Source of the DNA: Mesorhizobium sp. B2-8-5 | Lineage (GTDB): Bacteria; Pseudomonadota; Alphaproteobacteria; Rhizobiales; Rhizobiaceae | DNA: 64,000 nucleotides | NCBI RefSeq assembly: GCF_006440675.2 | Contig: NZ_CP083951.1 | Span: 372,001-436,000 of the forward strand | Reading direction: 5' to 3' | Part shown: in pieces, positions 61,503 through 64,000 of the stretch | How the letters are laid out: each line of letters begins with the position of its first letter | Position numbering within the stretch: the first letter of the stretch is position 1 | The notes under the pieces: generated by a model | What the model was told of the DNA's origin: nothing | The model's input: the letters and a program-made list of their open reading frames with translations, nothing else | The model's database searches: none | Position numbers and translations under genes: made by a program

Positions 61503-62825
61503 ATGATAGAGGACGCATTCGGCCTGGCTTACTCGGGCGCGACTGAAGCCGGGTTCCCGTCCTATGCCCGCGCCGTGCATGAGCTGCAATGCTTCGTCGG
61601 CGACCCGGTCGCTACAATCGATCGCGCCATCGCCGACGATCCCGGCTTCGTGATGGCGCATGTGTTCAAAGGCTATCTGTTCGGCCTTGCCACGGAGCGG
61701 GAGGCGATGGCCGTCGTGCGATCCTGTCATGCGGCGGCGCAGCCGCTTGCCGGCGCCACGCGCGAACAGGCGCATGTCGCGGCGCTCGGCCATCTCGCCA
61801 ATGGCCACTGGCATGAAGCCGCGCGCATCCTCGAGGACATCGCGATCGACACCCCGCACGACGCGCTGGCGCTGCAAGTGGGGCATCAGATCGACTTCTT
61901 CACCGGCAATGCGCGCATGCTGCGCGACCGCATCGGCCGGGCGCTGCCGGCCTGGCAAAAAGGCATGCCGGGCTACCACGCCATTCTCGGCATGCAGGCC
62001 TTCGGGCTGGAGGAGATGGGCGATTATGCCCGTGCCGAATCCTTCGGCCGGCAGGCTGTGGAGATCGAACCGCGCGATGGCTGGGCGCAGCATGCGGTCG
62101 CGCATGTCATGGAAATGCAAAGCCGACAACGAGACGGCATCGCCTGGATGCGCGCCGATCCCGACGCCTGGTCGAAGGACAGCTTCCTGCAGATCCACAA
62201 TTGGTGGCACCTGGCGCTGTTCCATTACGATCTCGGCGAAACCGACGAGGTGCTCAAGCTCTATGACGGGCCGATCTATGGCGACCCCTCGACATTGGCG
62301 CTCAACATGGTCGATGCCTCGGCGATCCTGTGGCGCCTCACTCTGGGCGGCGTCGATGTCGGCGACCGCTGGGCGGCGCTCGCCGCCAACTGGATCCCGA
62401 AAGCCGCCGCCGGCAATTACGCCTTCAACGACGTGCATGCTATGATGGCCTTTGTCGGCGCCGGACTGGAGGCGCCGGCCAAGACGCTGCTCGAGGCGCA
62501 ACGCGAAGCGATGCGCGGCAGCGACGACAACGCCGCCTTCACGCGCGATGTCGGACATCCGCTGACGCTTGCGATCAAGGCCTTCGGCGAAGGCAATCAC
62601 GACGAGACAGTGCGCCTGATCCGGCCGATCCGCTCGATCGCGCATCGTTTCGGGGGCAGCCATGCGCAGCGCGACGTGATCGACCTGACGCTGATCGAGG
62701 CCGCTCTGCGCGCCGGCGATACGGCGCTCGCGCGGGCGTTGACGGCCGAGCGACAGCTGGCGCGGCCGGAAAGCCCGCTGTCGGCGCTGTTCATGCGGCG
62801 CGCCGCCGATTTGTCAGAGAATTGA
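61503..62825 (+). CDS. TPR repeat protein (TTC38-like)
   Basis: A 440-residue all-helical protein resembling the TTC38 family of tetratricopeptide proteins. Helical pairs such as YHAILGMQAFGLEEMGDYAR, EIEPRDGWAQHAVAHVMEMQ and NWWHLALFHYDLGETDEVLK appear throughout. The wide-spread HAVAHVMEMQ and WWHLALFHYD blocks are conserved in this family. No signal or membrane segment. ATG 61503 has GAGGA upstream. Function unknown; possibly protein interaction. Confidence 0.85.
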   Translation: MIEDAFGLAYSGATEAGFPSYARAVHELQCFVGDPVATIDRAIADDPGFVMAHVFKGYLFGLATEREAMAVVRSCHAAAQPLAGATREQAHVAALGHLANGHWHEAARILEDIAIDTPHDALALQVGHQIDFFTGNARMLRDRIGRALPAWQKGMPGYHAILGMQAFGLEEMGDYARAESFGRQAVEIEPRDGWAQHAVAHVMEMQSRQRDGIAWMRADPDAWSKDSFLQIHNWWHLALFHYDLGETDEVLKLYDGPIYGDPSTLALNMVDASAILWRLTLGGVDVGDRWAALAANWIPKAAAGNYAFNDVHAMMAFVGAGLEAPAKTLLEAQREAMRGSDDNAAFTRDVGHPLTLAIKAFGEGNHDETVRLIRPIRSIAHRFGGSHAQRDVIDLTLIEAALRAGDTALARALTAERQLARPESPLSALFMRRAADLSEN

Positions 62826-62907
62826 CCCGGGACGGATCTTGCCCTAAAAACTGGCCAAGCCAGATTTTTTCGAGATCCGAAAAAATTAACGGCATTGGGA
62901 GGAAATC

Positions 62908-64000
62908 ATGTATCTCGGCCTCGACCTGGGCACATCGGGCGTCAAGGCGCTGCTGATCGACGACGGCCAGAAGGTCATCGGCTCCGGCCACGGATCGCTC
63001 GATGTCTCGCGGCCGCATCCGGGCTGGTCGGAACAGGATCCGGCGCATTGGATCGAGGCCTGCGAGGCGGCGATTGCCGAACTCAAGGCTTCGCATCCGA
63101 AAGAGCTGGCCGCGGTCAAGGGCATCGGCCTTTCCGGCCAGATGCATGGCGCCACCCTGCTCGATGCATCGGACAAGGTGCTGCGCCCCTGCATCCTGTG
63201 GAACGACACGCGCAGCCATGTCGAGGCGGCCGCGCTCGATGCCGATCCGCGCTTCCGCAAGCTCACCGGCAACATCGTTTTCCCGGGCTTCACCGCGCCG
63301 AAGCTTGCCTGGGTGAAGGAACACGAAGCCAAGATCTTTGCCGCCGTCGCCAAGGTGCTGCTGCCCAAGGATTATCTGCGGCTCTGGCTGACTGGCGAGC
63401 ATATATCCGAAATGTCGGATTCGGCCGGCACCTCGTGGCTCGATGTCGGCAAGCGCAGCTGGTCGGCCGAATTGCTGGCGGCGACGTCGCTCGACGAAAA
63501 GCACATGCCCTCGCTGGTCGAAGGCACCGCCAAGGCCGGCGCCTTGCGCGGCGAACTGGCCGCAAAATGGGGCGTCGCGGCGGGCACCCCGGTTGCCGGC
63601 GGCGCCGGCGACAACGCGGCCTCGGCCTGCGGCATGGGCACGGTCGGCGCCGGCCACGCCTTCGTCTCGCTCGGGACGTCGGGCGTGCTGTTTGCGGCGA
63701 ACGCCTCTTATTTGCCCAACCCGGAAAGCGCAGTACACACTTTCTGCCATGCGCTGCCCAACACATGGCACCAGATGGGCGTCATCCTGTCGGCCACCGA
63801 TTCGCTCAACTGGCTATCGGAAATCACCGGAAAGGGCGCCGGCGACCTGACGCGTGAACTCGGCGATGCGCTGAAGGCGCCGACGGGCGTCACCTTCCTG
63901 CCCTATCTTTCGGGCGAGCGCACGCCGCACAATGATTCCGCCATCCGCGGCTCCTTCACCGGGCTCGCGCATGAATCGAGTCGGGTGGTGCTGACGCAGG
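62908..64000 (+). CDS. xylB: Xylulokinase, 3' truncated
   Basis: The first 364 residues of a FGGY-family xylulokinase, cut by the right edge. N-terminal MYLGLDLGTSGVKALLID is the phosphate-binding motif, IGLSGQMHGATLLD is the xylulokinase-specific substrate block, and GGAGDNAASACGMG and LPYLSGERTPHND are ATP-domain motifs. It phosphorylates D-xylulose for the pentose phosphate pathway. GGGAGGAAA precedes ATG 62908. The reading frame is open to the end of the window. Confidence 0.94.
   Translation, partial: MYLGLDLGTSGVKALLIDDGQKVIGSGHGSLDVSRPHPGWSEQDPAHWIEACEAAIAELKASHPKELAAVKGIGLSGQMHGATLLDASDKVLRPCILWNDTRSHVEAAALDADPRFRKLTGNIVFPGFTAPKLAWVKEHEAKIFAAVAKVLLPKDYLRLWLTGEHISEMSDSAGTSWLDVGKRSWSAELLAATSLDEKHMPSLVEGTAKAGALRGELAAKWGVAAGTPVAGGAGDNAASACGMGTVGAGHAFVSLGTSGVLFAANASYLPNPESAVHTFCHALPNTWHQMGVILSATDSLNWLSEITGKGAGDLTRELGDALKAPTGVTFLPYLSGERTPHNDSAIRGSFTGLAHESSRVVLTQ

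Overview
The window is GC-rich, densely coded DNA that looks like chromosome of a Mesorhizobium-like alphaproteobacterium (Rhizobiales). Pointers are two tandem DUF680 miniproteins (a family known essentially from Mesorhizobium), an aglR-EFGAK alpha-glucoside operon of the rhizobial type, PuuD-type urate oxidation, and several families of palindromic intergenic repeats typical of rhizobia. No rRNA, tRNA, CRISPR, phage or transposase gene was seen. The window cuts a COG0523 GTPase gene on the left and a xylulokinase gene on the right.

Layout. 1-5.8 kb: metal-chaperone GTPase with a WD40 companion; a class III aminotransferase overlapping a glutamine-synthetase-like ligase; UdgX, a uracil-DNA-binding protein. 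6.0-24.7 kb: a purine-catabolism region. It holds guanine deaminase (guaD), membrane urate oxidase (puuD), a LysR regulator, xanthine dehydrogenase (xdhA, xdhB, xdhC), hydroxyisourate hydrolase (uraH), a PuuE-UraD fusion, ureidoglycine aminohydrolase (allE), ureidoglycolate lyase (allA) and a CDA-fold deaminase. Together they take guanine/xanthine through urate and allantoin to glyoxylate and ammonia, and a glycerate kinase can take up the glyoxylate-derived carbon. Two flavin monooxygenases, a PhzF protein and Dps are interspersed. Allantoate amidohydrolase is not in the window.

24.7-35.5 kb: a BrnT/BrnA toxin-antitoxin pair, then a peptide-type ABC importer (two near-duplicate Tat-exported binding proteins, two permeases, one double ATPase) flanked by a CocE/NonD hydrolase and an alkaline-phosphatase-fold hydrolase. 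35.8-38.5 kb: an ECF sigma factor, membrane anti-sigma factor and exported subtilase operon. 38.6-48.0 kb: a DAO-family oxidoreductase, then the LacI-type repressor AglR divergent from aglEFGAK. 48.0-48.6 kb: the two DUF680 exported miniproteins.

49.2-54.4 kb: the most unusual region. A tightly coupled operon encodes a PqqD-like peptide-binding protein, an HPr-kinase-like P-loop protein, three family-2 glycosyltransferases (two are tandem duplicates) and a NTP_transf_5 nucleotidyltransferase with an extra C-terminal domain. The substrate is unknown. 54.4-64.0 kb: a sulfite-oxidase-like molybdoenzyme with a flavin reductase, a DegP-type protease, a metallo-beta-lactamase-fold hydrolase overlapping a PPi-type phosphofructokinase, an L,D-transpeptidase, a LysE exporter, a TPR protein and xylB.
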